Positions 8,256-19,481 of a stretch of DNA of 64,000 nt are shown here, one piece after another. The notes below the pieces were generated by a model. That model searched no databases and had not been told where the DNA came from. It worked only from the letters and a program-made list of their open reading frames with translations. The position numbers and the translations under genes are program-made. The stretch covers positions 1,054,001-1,118,000 of the forward strand of contig NZ_CP197465.1 of assembly GCF_052180275.1 (NCBI RefSeq), in the 5' to 3' direction. How positions within the stretch are numbered: the stretch's first letter is position 1; every line of letters starts with the position of its first letter. This DNA is from Kumtagia sp052180275 (GTDB taxonomy: Bacteria; Pseudomonadota; Alphaproteobacteria; Rhizobiales; Rhizobiaceae).

Positions 8256-8951
8256 ATGCTTGAGGTCAGGGACGCCACCCTCCACTACGGCGCCGCCCAG
8301 GCCCTGCGCGGCGTTTCGCTGAAGGCCGATGCCGCAAAGATCACCTGCGTGCTCGGCCGCAACGGCGTGGGAAAAACCAGTTTGATGAGATCGATCGTCG
8401 GCCACCACCGGCTGACGAGCGGCACGATAGCCTTCGAGGGGAAGGCGCTCGACCGGAGCGCGGCATACGATCGCGCCCGGTCGGGCATCGCATTCGTCCC
8501 GCAGGGGCGGGAGGTGTTTCCGCTGCTGACGGTGAAGGAAAATCTCGAATCCGGTTTCGCGCCGCTGAAGCGGGCGGATCGCAACATCCCGCCGCATGTG
8601 TTCGAGCTGTTTCCGGTGCTGAAACAGATGCTGTCGCGGCGCGGCGGCGACCTTTCCGGGGGCCAGCAGCAGCAGCTCGCCATCGGCCGCGCGCTGGTGA
8701 TGCGGCCGAAGCTGCTTGTGCTGGACGAGCCGACCGAGGGTATCCAGCCATCGATCATCAAGGATATCGGCCGCGCCATCCGCTATCTCAGAGACACCGC
8801 CGGCATCGCCATCCTGCTTGTCGAGCAATATCTCGATTTCTGCCGCGAACTCGCCGACGAGGTCAACATCATGGATCGCGGCCAGGTTGTGCACACAGGC
8901 CCGGCGGAAGATCTCGACCGACCGGACGTGAGGAAGTTCCTCACGGTGTGA
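8256..8951 (+). CDS. urtE: Urea ABC transporter ATP-binding protein UrtE
   Basis: Second ATPase of the urea importer, LivF-like, 231 residues, the normal length. ATG 8256 (MLEVRDATLHYG) is chosen because the family starts exactly here; the in-frame ATG at 8184 would add an unrelated Pro/Arg-rich leader. Walker A GRNGVGKTS lies near residue 35, followed by LSGGQQQQLAIGRALV, LLVLDEPTEGI and LLVEQYLDF. The ribosome-binding site is weak. It ends the urt operon; no urease genes follow in this window. Confidence 0.94.
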   Translation: MLEVRDATLHYGAAQALRGVSLKADAAKITCVLGRNGVGKTSLMRSIVGHHRLTSGTIAFEGKALDRSAAYDRARSGIAFVPQGREVFPLLTVKENLESGFAPLKRADRNIPPHVFELFPVLKQMLSRRGGDLSGGQQQQLAIGRALVMRPKLLVLDEPTEGIQPSIIKDIGRAIRYLRDTAGIAILLVEQYLDFCRELADEVNIMDRGQVVHTGPAEDLDRPDVRKFLTV

Positions 8952-8994
8952 AGTCCTCTTCCGAAAGAAGAAGGGTTGGGCATGACGGCGGTGG

Positions 8995-9016
8995 AGGCGG
9001 CCCGGAGGCCGCCTCG
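8995..9016. terminator. GC hairpin between convergent urtE and the RTX gene
   Basis: GAGGCGGCC and GGCCGCCTC form a perfect 9-bp stem around a CGGA loop, between the stop codons of two convergent genes. No clear T-tract follows on either side, so termination is plausible in both directions but not certain. Confidence 0.4.
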
Positions 9017-9037
9017 CGCTGTTTCATGTCCGCCCTT

Positions 9038-11560
9038 TCAGAGCAGCAGGTCGGACGAGTTCAACGCACTGCCGACCACGTGGATCGCCATCTCCGGGTC
9101 TGCGTCGGTGTCCAGATTGACCTCGACGAGGAAATTGTTGCCGGAGAGCGAGGTGATCCGCACCTGGTAGGCGGCCGAGAAGGCGCCGCCGACATAGCTC
9201 AGCGCCTGGTCGCCAGGGGCGCCGGGGTTGCTGTCGATCGGCCTCAGGTCGATCTTGTCGCCGTCGGCGCGCGAGAAGTCCATCACCCGGTCGAGGGTGC
9301 CGGAGGTCGGCGAATCGCCGGCATCGAACACGAACCGGTCGGCGCCCGCGCCGCCGAACAACTGGTCGCCGCCGCCGCCGCCGGTCAGGTAATCGTCGCC
9401 GAAACCGCCGATCAGCCGGTCGTTTCCGTCGTCTCCGAACAGGCGGTCCTGGCCACGGCCACCGAACAGGGTGTCGGTGCTGATGGTTCCCGAGATCGTG
9501 TTCGGGTCGCTGTCGGCGTCGAACAGCAGTCCCGCTCTCACCGCGGATATGGTTGAATTCTGGACGGTGATGCGTTCGAGGTTGCCGCCATAGTAGGTGC
9601 TGATCACCACGTCGTCGCCGTCCTGCACGATGTAGGGATCGATCGAGCCGATGTCGCCGACATGGATGCCGCGCAGGTCGATCCTGTCGCCGCTGGTGAA
9701 GTCGGCGATCACGTCGGCGCCGAAGCCGCGCTCGCCATAGACGAAGACGTCGCTGCCGCCGCCGCCGCGCAACAGGTCGTTGCCGCTGCCGCCGTCGAGA
9801 TAGTCGTTGCCGAAGCCGGCATTGATGTGGTCGTTGCCGTTCTCGCCGAAGAGACGGTCCTGGCCGCGGCCTCCGAACAGATAGTCGGTGCTGATGGTGC
9901 CGGAAGTCGTCTGCGGATCGGTCGACGCGTCGTAGAGCAAGGCGTTCTGCACGGCGCTGATCGTAGAATTCTTGAAGATGATCCGTTCCAGATTGCCGCC
10001 GTAGTAAGTGCTGATGACGACGTCGCCGCCGCTCTGCGCGATGTAGGGCTTGATCGAGCCGATGTCGCCGACATGCATGCCGCGCAGGTCGAGCCTGTCG
10101 CCGCTGGCGAAGTCGACGATCGTGTCCGTGCCGAAACCGCGCTGGTTGTAGACGAACAGATCGTTGCCGGCGCCGCCGCGCAGTTGATCGTCGCCGTTGC
10201 CGCCATAGAGGTAATCGTTGCCGACGCCCGCATTGATATGGTCGTCGCCATTGTCGCCATACAGCCGGTCCTGGCCGCGGCCTCCGAACAGATAGTCGGC
10301 GCTGATGGTGCCGGAAACCGTCAGCGGATCGCTGGCGGCATTCAGCAGAAGGGCGGCCTGGACGTCGGCCAGCGCGGCGTTCTGCACCGTGATGCGTTCG
10401 AGATTGCCGGCATAATAGGTGCTGATGACGACGTCGCTCCCGCTCTGCACCATGTAGGGCTGGATGCTGGACAGGTCGCCGATGTTCATGCCGCGCAGAT
10501 CGATTTTGTCGTAGGCGGCAAAGTCGACGATCGTATCCGATCCGAAGCCACGGTCGTCATAGACGAAGTTGTCGATGCCGGCGCCGCCGCGCAACTGGTC
10601 GTCGCCGTTGCCGCCATAGAGGTAGTCGTTGCCGACGCCGGCGTTGATATGGTCGTCGCCGTTGTTGCCATACAGCCGGTCCTGGCCGCGTCCGCCGAAC
10701 AGGTAGTCGGCGCTGATCGTGCCGGAAACCGTCAGCGGATCGGTGCTTGCGTTCAGCAGCAGCGCCGCCTCCACCTGGGCCAGCGTGGCGTTCTCGACGG
10801 TGATGCGTTCGAGGTTGCCAGCATAGACGGTGCTGATGACGACGTCGCTCCCGCTCTGCACCATATAGGGCCTGATGCTGGACGCATCGCCGATGTTCAT
10901 GCCGCGCAGGTCGATCCGGTCGCCGACGGCGAAATCGACGATCCTGTCGGAGCCGAAGCCGCGCTGGCCGTAGACGAAGAAATCGTTGCCGGCGCCGCCG
11001 CGCAGTTGGTCGTCGCCGCCGCCGCCGTTGAGATAGTCATCGCCGGCGCTGGCGTTGATATGGTCGTTGCCATTGTCGCCGAAAAGCCGGTCCTGGCCGC
11101 GTCCGCCGAACAGATAATCGGCACTGATCGTGCCGGAGATCGTCAGCGGGTCGGTATTGGCGTTCAGCAGCAGGGCGGCTTCCGCCTGGGCCAGCGTGGC
11201 GTTCTTGATGGTGATGCGTTCGAGATTGCCGGCATAGTACGTGCTGATAACGACGTCGGCGCCGTTCTGCGCCATGTAGGGCCTGATGCTGTCCAGGTCG
11301 CCGACCGGGATGCCGCGCAGGTCGATCCTGTCGCCGACCGCAAAGTCGGTGATGGTGTCGGATCCGAAGCCGCGGCTGTCATAGAAAAAGACGTCGTTGC
11401 CGGCGCCGCCGGTCATCGTGTCGTTGCCGGTTCCGCCGACGAGCCAGTCGTTTCCGCCGCCCCCCAGCAGCATGTCGTCTCCGGCGTAACCGTAGATGTA
11501 GTCGGCAGCCGAGCCGCCGGTCAGCGTTTCTCCGTTGATCGTGCCTTGTATGACAGCCAT
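9038..11560 (-). CDS. RTX-type calcium-binding repeat protein, six tandem modules
   Basis: Predicted extracellular protein of 840 residues. The start at 11560 (MAVIQGTING) has AAGGAGA just upstream; the in-frame ATG at 11671 lies among unrelated codons. The chain consists almost wholly of six modules of about 138 residues. Each has an RTX nonapeptide block (GGxGxDxL; e.g. LFGGRGQDRLFG, GGAGND) followed by a segment with VDFAxGDRIDLRG, SIRPYMVQSGxDVVIST and NLERITVxNATLAxVxAALL. Module 6 diverges and ends in a hydrophobic LNSSDLLL tail, typical of type I secretion substrates. There is no N-terminal signal peptide and no recognisable catalytic domain. Type I secretion genes are not in the window. 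It could be a surface or matrix protein. Confidence 0.85.
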   Translation of the reverse strand: MAVIQGTINGETLTGGSAADYIYGYAGDDMLLGGGGNDWLVGGTGNDTMTGGAGNDVFFYDSRGFGSDTITDFAVGDRIDLRGIPVGDLDSIRPYMAQNGADVVISTYYAGNLERITIKNATLAQAEAALLLNANTDPLTISGTISADYLFGGRGQDRLFGDNGNDHINASAGDDYLNGGGGDDQLRGGAGNDFFVYGQRGFGSDRIVDFAVGDRIDLRGMNIGDASSIRPYMVQSGSDVVISTVYAGNLERITVENATLAQVEAALLLNASTDPLTVSGTISADYLFGGRGQDRLYGNNGDDHINAGVGNDYLYGGNGDDQLRGGAGIDNFVYDDRGFGSDTIVDFAAYDKIDLRGMNIGDLSSIQPYMVQSGSDVVISTYYAGNLERITVQNAALADVQAALLLNAASDPLTVSGTISADYLFGGRGQDRLYGDNGDDHINAGVGNDYLYGGNGDDQLRGGAGNDLFVYNQRGFGTDTIVDFASGDRLDLRGMHVGDIGSIKPYIAQSGGDVVISTYYGGNLERIIFKNSTISAVQNALLYDASTDPQTTSGTISTDYLFGGRGQDRLFGENGNDHINAGFGNDYLDGGSGNDLLRGGGGSDVFVYGERGFGADVIADFTSGDRIDLRGIHVGDIGSIDPYIVQDGDDVVISTYYGGNLERITVQNSTISAVRAGLLFDADSDPNTISGTISTDTLFGGRGQDRLFGDDGNDRLIGGFGDDYLTGGGGGDQLFGGAGADRFVFDAGDSPTSGTLDRVMDFSRADGDKIDLRPIDSNPGAPGDQALSYVGGAFSAAYQVRITSLSGNNFLVEVNLDTDADPEMAIHVVGSALNSSDLLL

Positions 11561-11689
11561 CGGGTCTCCTTCTGGGGCTGTTGAGGGGGCGGGTATGGTC
11601 GATGGGCCGGCCGGATGTGTCAACCCGACGTTGCAGGGCGAGCAAACTGGACCAGTCTGCGGCCTCCGCAAACCCCGAGAAAAAAGCGC

Positions 11690-11720
11690 TTGACCTTCCA
11701 GTAACTGGAAAGATTACGGT
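11690..11720 (+). promoter_or_regulatory. CueR-type operator/promoter for copA
   Basis: TTGACC (11690-11695) and TACGGT (11715-11720) are separated by 19 bp, the overlong spacing characteristic of MerR-family promoters. The spacer holds the dyad CTTCCAGTAACTGGAAAG, close to the established CueR box. It lies 17 bp upstream of the chosen copA start. Confidence 0.85.
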
Positions 11721-11736
11721 GCCCTCACCACATAGG

Positions 11737-14241
<2,505 letters not shown>

Positions 14242-14263
14242 CCCGTCGCCGCAGTGAAAGGGC

Positions 14264-14294
14264 TTGAGCTTCCACTTGGTGGAAGCCCTAGCCT
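14264..14294 (+). promoter_or_regulatory. CueR-type operator/promoter upstream of cueR
   Basis: TTGAGC (14264-14269) and TAGCCT (14289-14294) are spaced by 19 bp around the dyad GCTTCCACTTGGTGGAAGC. This is a second MerR-family promoter, presumably giving CueR control of its own gene and perhaps the DUF305 gene. Confidence 0.8.
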
Positions 14295-14324
14295 GCATAG
14301 GGATAACTGCCGCGGAAAGATGCC

Positions 14325-14402
14325 GGGACAGTTTGCTTTCTTTCGGCAGAAAGGCCGCAGCAGTTCAGAAGTCGCGCGGGCCGAAAAAAGGAAACTGTCC
14401 CC
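14325..14402. repeat. 80-bp inverted repeat (family E), copy 1
   Basis: The outer arms GGGACAGTTTGCTTTC and GAAACTGTCCCC face each other around a GC-rich centre. The element sits between the CueR-type promoter and the cueR ribosome-binding site. The same arms occur at 43610-43688 and 53708-53786, each just upstream of a gene. Confidence 0.85.
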
Positions 14403-14425
14403 TGCGCCAAGTTTAGGAGCCATCC

Positions 14426-14818
14426 ATGAACATCGGAACCGCCGCCGAAAAATCCGGCCTGCCGCCAAAAACCATCCGATACTACGAGGATATCGGCCTG
14501 CTCAGCCCCGGCCGCGCCGACAACGGCTATCGCGACTATTCGACGGCGGATGTCCACCGGCTGCGGTTTCTGCAGCGCTCGCGCGGCCTCGGGTTTTCCG
14601 TCGAGGAATGCCGGCAGCTCCTGTCGCTTTATGGCGACACGCAGCGCGAGAGTTCCGAGGTCAAGGCGATCGCCGAAAGCAAGCTCACCGAGATCGACCG
14701 CAAGATCGCCGAGTTGCTGGAACTCAAGGCGACGCTCGGCCATCTGGTGGACGCCTGCCACGGCGACCACCGGCCTGAATGCCCGATCCTCGACGGGCTG
14801 GCCGGCCACCATCACTGA
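14426..14818 (+). CDS. cueR: Cu(I)-responsive MerR-family regulator
   Basis: Copper sensor that distorts the 19-bp-spaced promoters seen upstream of copA and of itself. The 130-residue protein has an N-terminal MerR helix-turn-helix (MNIGTAAEKSGLPPKTIRYYEDIGLL), a dimerisation helix around residues 75-108, and a C-terminal metal loop with two cysteines (ACHGDHRPECP), as in CueR/HmrR. AGGAG lies about 7 bases before the ATG. A family E repeat lies in its leader. Confidence 0.93.
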   Translation: MNIGTAAEKSGLPPKTIRYYEDIGLLSPGRADNGYRDYSTADVHRLRFLQRSRGLGFSVEECRQLLSLYGDTQRESSEVKAIAESKLTEIDRKIAELLELKATLGHLVDACHGDHRPECPILDGLAGHHH

Positions 14819-14913
14819 ACGGCCGCATGCCGGCCTCATCTTCCGCCCATGATGGGCGGGACGAAAGCCGCCGCGATGTCTTGCGGCAACCCACACAGGA
14901 AAAGGAATTTTTG

Positions 14914-15303
14914 ATGCGCAAGACCCTGTTGCTCGCGGGCTCCGCCCTGGCCGTCGTCCTATTCGCCGGCATCGCCCTGGCCCAGACGGATCATAGCGGG
15001 CACACCATGACCACGGATCCGGCCGCCGCCGCGCCGGCATCGGCCGCTGAAGCCGGCTACCGCCGGGCGATGGACGTCATGCACGAAGCGATGTCGAAGC
15101 TGAAATATTCCGGCGATGCCGATGTCGACTTCGTGCGCGGCATGATCCCGCATCACCAGGCGGCGATCGACATGGCGAAGGTCCTGCTCCAGCACGGCGG
15201 CAAGGATCCGGAAATCCGCAAACTCGCCGAGGACATCATCGCCGCGCAGGAGCGGGAAATCGACCAGATGGAAGCCTGGCTTCTGGCCAACGCGCCGAAG
15301 TAG
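14914..15303 (+). CDS. DUF305 exported copper-associated protein
   Basis: 129 residues starting at ATG 14914 (MRKTLLLAGS), with AGGAAAAGGA upstream. A signal peptide ends near ALA before QTDHSGH. The DUF305 domain shows FVRGMIPHHQAAIDMAKVLL and EDIIAAQEREIDQMEAWL. The His/Met-rich character (DHSGHTM, HH) suggests metal binding in the periplasm. It follows cueR by 95 bp, so a copper-tolerance role is inferred from context. Confidence 0.88.
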   Translation: MRKTLLLAGSALAVVLFAGIALAQTDHSGHTMTTDPAAAAPASAAEAGYRRAMDVMHEAMSKLKYSGDADVDFVRGMIPHHQAAIDMAKVLLQHGGKDPEIRKLAEDIIAAQEREIDQMEAWLLANAPK

Positions 15304-15315
15304 GGCTGTTCCGGC

Positions 15316-16155
15316 CTATACGGGTCCTTCCGGAGTTTCGTCGGTGCGTCGGGTTCCTCGCTCTTCCCGCTCCTCCCGCTCCCGTTCCTGTGCCAGCCTG
15401 TGCTGCTGGATGGCGTCGCTGAAGGCGGCGGCGAGAATGCCGGTGGGCATGGCGATCAGGCCGATGCCGGTGATCGCCGTCAGCCCGGCCAGCATCTTGC
15501 CGAGCGCCGTCTGCGGGATCACGTCGCCATAGCCGACAGTGGTCAGCGTCGCGATCGACCACCACATGGCGCGCGGGATCGAGCCGAAGGCGGCCGGCTG
15601 GCCTTCGCCCTCGATGATGTAGAGCAGGGTCGACGACACGAGCAGCAGCACCGTGGCGATCATCAGGCTCATCAGCAGTTCGTAGCGCCGCGAATAGACG
15701 GCGTGGCCGATGGCGTGGAAGGCTTTGGAATAGCGCCCGAGTTTCGCCAGAGACAGGATGCGCAACAGCCGGAACAGCCTCAGGATCGAGGTTTCATTGC
15801 CGTAGAAGGTGAGGAACAGCGTCGACATGGCAAGCAGGTCGATGATCGCCGGCAGCGACAGCGCGTAGCGGACATAGCCCAAAAAGCCGCCGCCATATCG
15901 AGGGTCTTCGGCCGAGGTCCACAGCCGAGCCAGATATTCGACCAGGAAGATCGAGCCGAACATCAGTTCAAGGCCCAGGAAAAGGTTCTCCCGGCCGAAA
16001 TAGATCGTCGGCTCGCTTTCCAGGATCGCCACCAGCACGGCGGCGGCGATCATCAGCACAATGAACTTGTTGAGCCGCGACAGCCCCTTCCTGTGCCACG
16101 CCGTCGGCTGGAGGCGGATGTAGAGCCAGCGCCGCAGCCGGATGTGTCGGGACAT
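15316..16155 (-). CDS. Voltage-gated potassium channel family protein
   Basis: Inner-membrane ion channel of 279 residues, six-helix type. The selectivity filter TLTTVGYGD lies near residue 210. An S4-like arginine-bearing segment (ILRLFRLLRILSLAK) lies near residue 130, followed by the pore loop and the S6 helix with a proline (GIGLIAMPTGILAAAF). The highly charged tail (QEREREEREERG) probably forms a coiled coil. GAGG precedes the ATG. It converges with the DUF305 gene, whose stop is only 12 bp away. Confidence 0.9.
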   Translation of the reverse strand: MSRHIRLRRWLYIRLQPTAWHRKGLSRLNKFIVLMIAAAVLVAILESEPTIYFGRENLFLGLELMFGSIFLVEYLARLWTSAEDPRYGGGFLGYVRYALSLPAIIDLLAMSTLFLTFYGNETSILRLFRLLRILSLAKLGRYSKAFHAIGHAVYSRRYELLMSLMIATVLLLVSSTLLYIIEGEGQPAAFGSIPRAMWWSIATLTTVGYGDVIPQTALGKMLAGLTAITGIGLIAMPTGILAAAFSDAIQQHRLAQEREREEREERGTRRTDETPEGPV

Positions 16156-16173
16156 CGGTGCCTCGGCGGGCTC

Positions 16174-17340
16174 TCAGACGAACGGTTTGCCGACGTCGTA
16201 TTTCTTCGGCACCAGCCGCTCGAAATAGGCCTTGCCGGCCGGCGCGAGACCGGTTCCGGCGGCGTCGAGGAAATCCTCGGGCATGTGCCGCGTCTTGCCG
16301 GCCACATTGATCAGCTGAACCTTGCGCAGCACCGTCCTGCCGTTCTCGACCTGCAGCGCCACCGAGCCGCCGCCCTCGCCGGCGATGTCGACCGCGAAGG
16401 CGCCGGCATCGAAGGCTTCCTGCTGGTCGACTTTCGAGATCGCGCCGACAAAACCGCGCGGCATATAGCCCAGCGCGTCGACGCGGGCGCGCGCGCCCGG
16501 AAGCCCTTCCTTCAGCGCATGCTCGAACGCCATGCCGAGATCGCCGCCCGACAGTTTCAAATTGCCATGCGCGTCGCGCTCCAGTCTTTCCGGCGGCACC
16601 AGCGTCTCGACCAGCGCACGGCCGTCCTCGGCGGTCACGCCTTCCGACACGGCGACGATGCAGCGCTTGTGCTTGTCCAGCGTGCGCTTCACGTCGTCGA
16701 TGAAGCGTTTCGGTGAAAAGGCGCGCTCCGGCGCGTAGATCAGATGCGGTCCCGACTCGTCGTCGATCCGCCAGGCGGCGGAGGCGGCGGTGAGGAAGCC
16801 GGCATGCCGGCCCATGACGATCGCCACATAGATGCCGGGCAGCGCCCGGAAATCCAGGTCGGCGGTGAGGAAGGCGCCGGCGACATATTCGGCGGCCGAG
16901 ATGAAGCCCGGCGTATGGTCGTTTTCTTCAAGATCGTTGTCGATGGTTTTGGGCGCATGCACGAAGGCGATTTTTCCGCCCGACGCCTCGGTCAGGATCT
17001 GCTGCGTGCCCGACGTGTCGTTGCCACCGATATAGATGAAGGCCTGCGTATCGATCTTCTGCAGCCCCTTCAGCACCACCTCGCAATAGGCGGCGTCCGG
17101 CTTGTCGCGGGTGGAGCCAAGTGCTGCGCTCGGCGTGCCGGCGATGCGTCGCAGCTCGGCTTCGGGAATTTCGGTCAGGTCGACATAGTTGCCGTCGCGG
17201 ATGCCGCGCACGCCGTGCCGCGCGCCCAGCACCTTTGCGCCGGGATGCTTCTTGCGCACTTCGAGGGCTGCGCCCACCATGGTCTGGTTGATCACCGCGG
17301 TCGGCCCGCCGCCCTGCGCAATCACGAATGTTCCGGCCAT
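16174..17340 (-). CDS. pfp: 6-phosphofructokinase, PPi-dependent type
   Basis: Interconverts fructose-6-phosphate and fructose-1,6-bisphosphate. The 388-residue protein has the N-terminal GGGPTAVINQT phosphoryl-donor loop. GGNDTSGT (near residue 103) and PKTIDNDL (near residue 130) follow. The acidic residue after GGN, where ATP enzymes have glycine (GGDG), and the lysine of PKTIDND are established markers of pyrophosphate-dependent enzymes. MGRHAGFLT is the substrate-binding segment. GGAGGGA precedes the ATG. ATP use cannot be excluded by reading alone. Confidence 0.88.
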   Translation of the reverse strand: MAGTFVIAQGGGPTAVINQTMVGAALEVRKKHPGAKVLGARHGVRGIRDGNYVDLTEIPEAELRRIAGTPSAALGSTRDKPDAAYCEVVLKGLQKIDTQAFIYIGGNDTSGTQQILTEASGGKIAFVHAPKTIDNDLEENDHTPGFISAAEYVAGAFLTADLDFRALPGIYVAIVMGRHAGFLTAASAAWRIDDESGPHLIYAPERAFSPKRFIDDVKRTLDKHKRCIVAVSEGVTAEDGRALVETLVPPERLERDAHGNLKLSGGDLGMAFEHALKEGLPGARARVDALGYMPRGFVGAISKVDQQEAFDAGAFAVDIAGEGGGSVALQVENGRTVLRKVQLINVAGKTRHMPEDFLDAAGTGLAPAGKAYFERLVPKKYDVGKPFV

Positions 17341-17439
17341 AAATCCCTCCGATCGGATGTCGCCGCAGGTTTAGCCTAGTTTTGCGACAGCGCAACCGTC
17401 GCGGCCGCGATGAACCGTGTTGAGCCGGATCTCGTCCGT

Positions 17440-17898
17440 CTACTCGCGGCATTTGCAAGTCAGATCTTGGCGGACATCGAGAAATCGGGCGTCACCAAAG
17501 CGGCTCGTGACCAGCCGCAAGTCTCGGGCATGCTGCGCCAGTTCATCCGGCAGCCGATCGACGGTAGTCGGGTTCACCGGTATGGCGACGAGTTCGTAGG
17601 CATTACGCTCAGCAATTGCCGGGCGGTGTACATCGGTCCAATCGTAGGCGAACAAGCCGCGTTGTGCGAACGCGATGAAACAGTCCGGACGAGGCATCGC
17701 CTCCAGTATACGCGCCTCCGACACTACAGGCAGCCTGTAGATCAGCGGTTCCAGGTCACCCTCATCGCGATTGAGCAGATGTAGAAGACCGACCGGCACC
17801 GGGCCACAACCCGCCGTGGTAAAGACCGCCAGACGGTTATCACGGTCGGCCGCCAGCCAAGCGCAATCGAAGTCGGCTGGGTAGGAGTTGCCACGCAT
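17440..17898 (-). CDS. Conserved-looking hypothetical protein
   Basis: 152 residues, function not recognised. The start at 17898 (MRGNSYPADFDCAWLAAD) is chosen because GAAGGAAG precedes it; a longer frame begins at 17997 with no such site. There is no signal peptide or membrane segment. Composition is that of a soluble acidic domain, with VFTTAGCGPVPVG and CFIAFAQRGLFAYDW as notable stretches. It lies between pfp and gabT, on the pfp strand, without an obvious partner. Confidence 0.6.
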   Translation of the reverse strand: MRGNSYPADFDCAWLAADRDNRLAVFTTAGCGPVPVGLLHLLNRDEGDLEPLIYRLPVVSEARILEAMPRPDCFIAFAQRGLFAYDWTDVHRPAIAERNAYELVAIPVNPTTVDRLPDELAQHARDLRLVTSRFGDARFLDVRQDLTCKCRE

Positions 17899-18050
17899 GG
17901 CGAGCTTCCTTCGGCGATAGCACCACGCTGGCCGCAAAGGATTTTTCCTGCTGCGCCATTCACACCGCAGCTTCGGCGTTATACTGGCGGCTATCAAGGA
18001 CGAAATGGCATTAGCCGGCCGTAGCCATAGGCCGATCTTCGAGGGAAATC

Positions 18051-19337
18051 ATGTCAAACAATGCATCGCTCCAGGCCCGTCGTGTCGCCGCGATTCCGCG
18101 CGGGGTGGCGACAGCCAATCCGGTGTTCGCCGAGCGAGCCGAGAATTCCGAGCTTTGGGACCGGGATGGCCGCCGCTACATCGATTTCGCCGGCGGCATC
18201 GCAGTGCTCAACACCGGCCACCGCCATGCGAAGGTGATCGCGGCGGTCAAGGCGCAGCTCGATGCGTTTACGCATACGGCCTTCCAGATCGTGCCCTACG
18301 AACCCTATATCGCGCTGTGCGAGCGGCTGAACGCCCTTGCGCCGTTCAAGGGCGAGGCGAAGTCGATCCTGTTCTCGACCGGCGCGGAAGCGGTTGAGAA
18401 TGCTGTGAAAATCGCCCGCGCCTATACCGGGCGCACCAATGTCATCGCCTTCTCCGGCGCCTTCCACGGCCGCACGCTGATGACCAGCGCGCTGACCGGC
18501 AAGGTCGCGCCCTACAAGAAGAAATTCGGGCCGATGCCGGCCGGCGTCTGGCACGTGCCGTTCCCGGTGCCGCAGGACAATGTGACGGTGGCCGATTCGC
18601 TCAGGGCGATCGAGTACCTGTTCCGCGCCGACGTCGATCCGGTCAACGTCGCAGCTATCATCATCGAGCCGGTGCAGGGCGAGGGCGGATTCCACCCGGC
18701 GCCGGTCGAACTGCTGCAGGGACTGCGGGCGATCTGCGACCAGCACGGCATCGTGCTGATCGCCGACGAGGTGCAGACGGGTTTTGCCCGCACCGGCAAG
18801 ATGTTCGGCATCGAGAATTCCGGGGTCGAGCCGGACATGCTGACCATCGCCAAGTCGCTGGCCGGCGGATTCCCGCTGTCGGGTGTCATCGGCAAGGCGG
18901 CGATCATGGACGGGCCGGAGCCGGGCGGCCTGGGCGGCACCTATGCCGGCAGCCCGATCGCCTGCGCGGCCGCGCTCGCCGTGCTGGACGTCATTGAAGA
19001 GGAAAAGCTTTTGGCGCGGTCGAACGCGCTCGGCGAGCGGATCAAAGGCGAGCTGGCGCGGATTTCGCAACGAAACGATACGGTTCCGATGGGTTTCATC
19101 CGTGGACCCGGCGCGATGGTGGCGTTCGACGTGCTGAAGGGACGCGGAGGCTCGGAGCCGGACGCCGACGCGACCAAGCGGGTGACGCAGGCGGCGATGG
19201 CCGAGGGCCTGGTGCTTCTGTCGTGCGGGGTGCATGCCAACACGATCCGCATCCTGATGCCGCTGACGATCTCCGACGAGATTCTGGCCGAAGGCATGGG
19301 CAAGCTGGAGAGGGCGCTGGTCGCCGCCAACGGCTAG
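18051..19337 (+). CDS. gabT: 4-aminobutyrate aminotransferase
   Basis: PLP-dependent class III aminotransferase converting GABA and 2-oxoglutarate to succinate semialdehyde and glutamate. The 428 residues include the cofactor-binding STGAEAVENAVKIAR near residue 109, IADEVQTGFARTG near 240, and the Schiff-base lysine in TIAKSLAGGFP near 270. IIEPVQGEGGFHPAP and GGTYAGSPIACAAALA match GabT closely. gabD is not adjacent, so a related omega-amino-acid substrate remains possible. Confidence 0.9.
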   Translation: MSNNASLQARRVAAIPRGVATANPVFAERAENSELWDRDGRRYIDFAGGIAVLNTGHRHAKVIAAVKAQLDAFTHTAFQIVPYEPYIALCERLNALAPFKGEAKSILFSTGAEAVENAVKIARAYTGRTNVIAFSGAFHGRTLMTSALTGKVAPYKKKFGPMPAGVWHVPFPVPQDNVTVADSLRAIEYLFRADVDPVNVAAIIIEPVQGEGGFHPAPVELLQGLRAICDQHGIVLIADEVQTGFARTGKMFGIENSGVEPDMLTIAKSLAGGFPLSGVIGKAAIMDGPEPGGLGGTYAGSPIACAAALAVLDVIEEEKLLARSNALGERIKGELARISQRNDTVPMGFIRGPGAMVAFDVLKGRGGSEPDADATKRVTQAAMAEGLVLLSCGVHANTIRILMPLTISDEILAEGMGKLERALVAANG

Positions 19338-19350
19338 GTTTTTGCAGGGT

Positions 19351-19387
19351 TTCGGGTCGGGCCGGCCCCGGCCGGGTCTGACCCGAA
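19351..19387 (+). terminator. Hairpin downstream of gabT
   Basis: TTCGGGTC and GACCCGAA enclose an inner GCCGGCC/GGCC stem about 15 bp after the gabT stop. It lacks a T-tract, so it is a weak terminator candidate. Confidence 0.35.
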
Positions 19388-19481
19388 GCCTGCCCGTATC
19401 CCAGATATCGACATCGGGCGGACGCTCCTGACAGATCGCCGGCAGCAGCCCGTGCTACGAGGGCCTCGACGAGGCTGATCG

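Noticed and set aside
9662..11584. 640-codon frame opposite the RTX gene
   Set aside because: It is periodic with the RTX modules and consists of Val/Ala/Asp-rich repeats. It is the antisense image of the repeated sequence, and the RTX frame has the ribosome-binding site and recognisable motifs.
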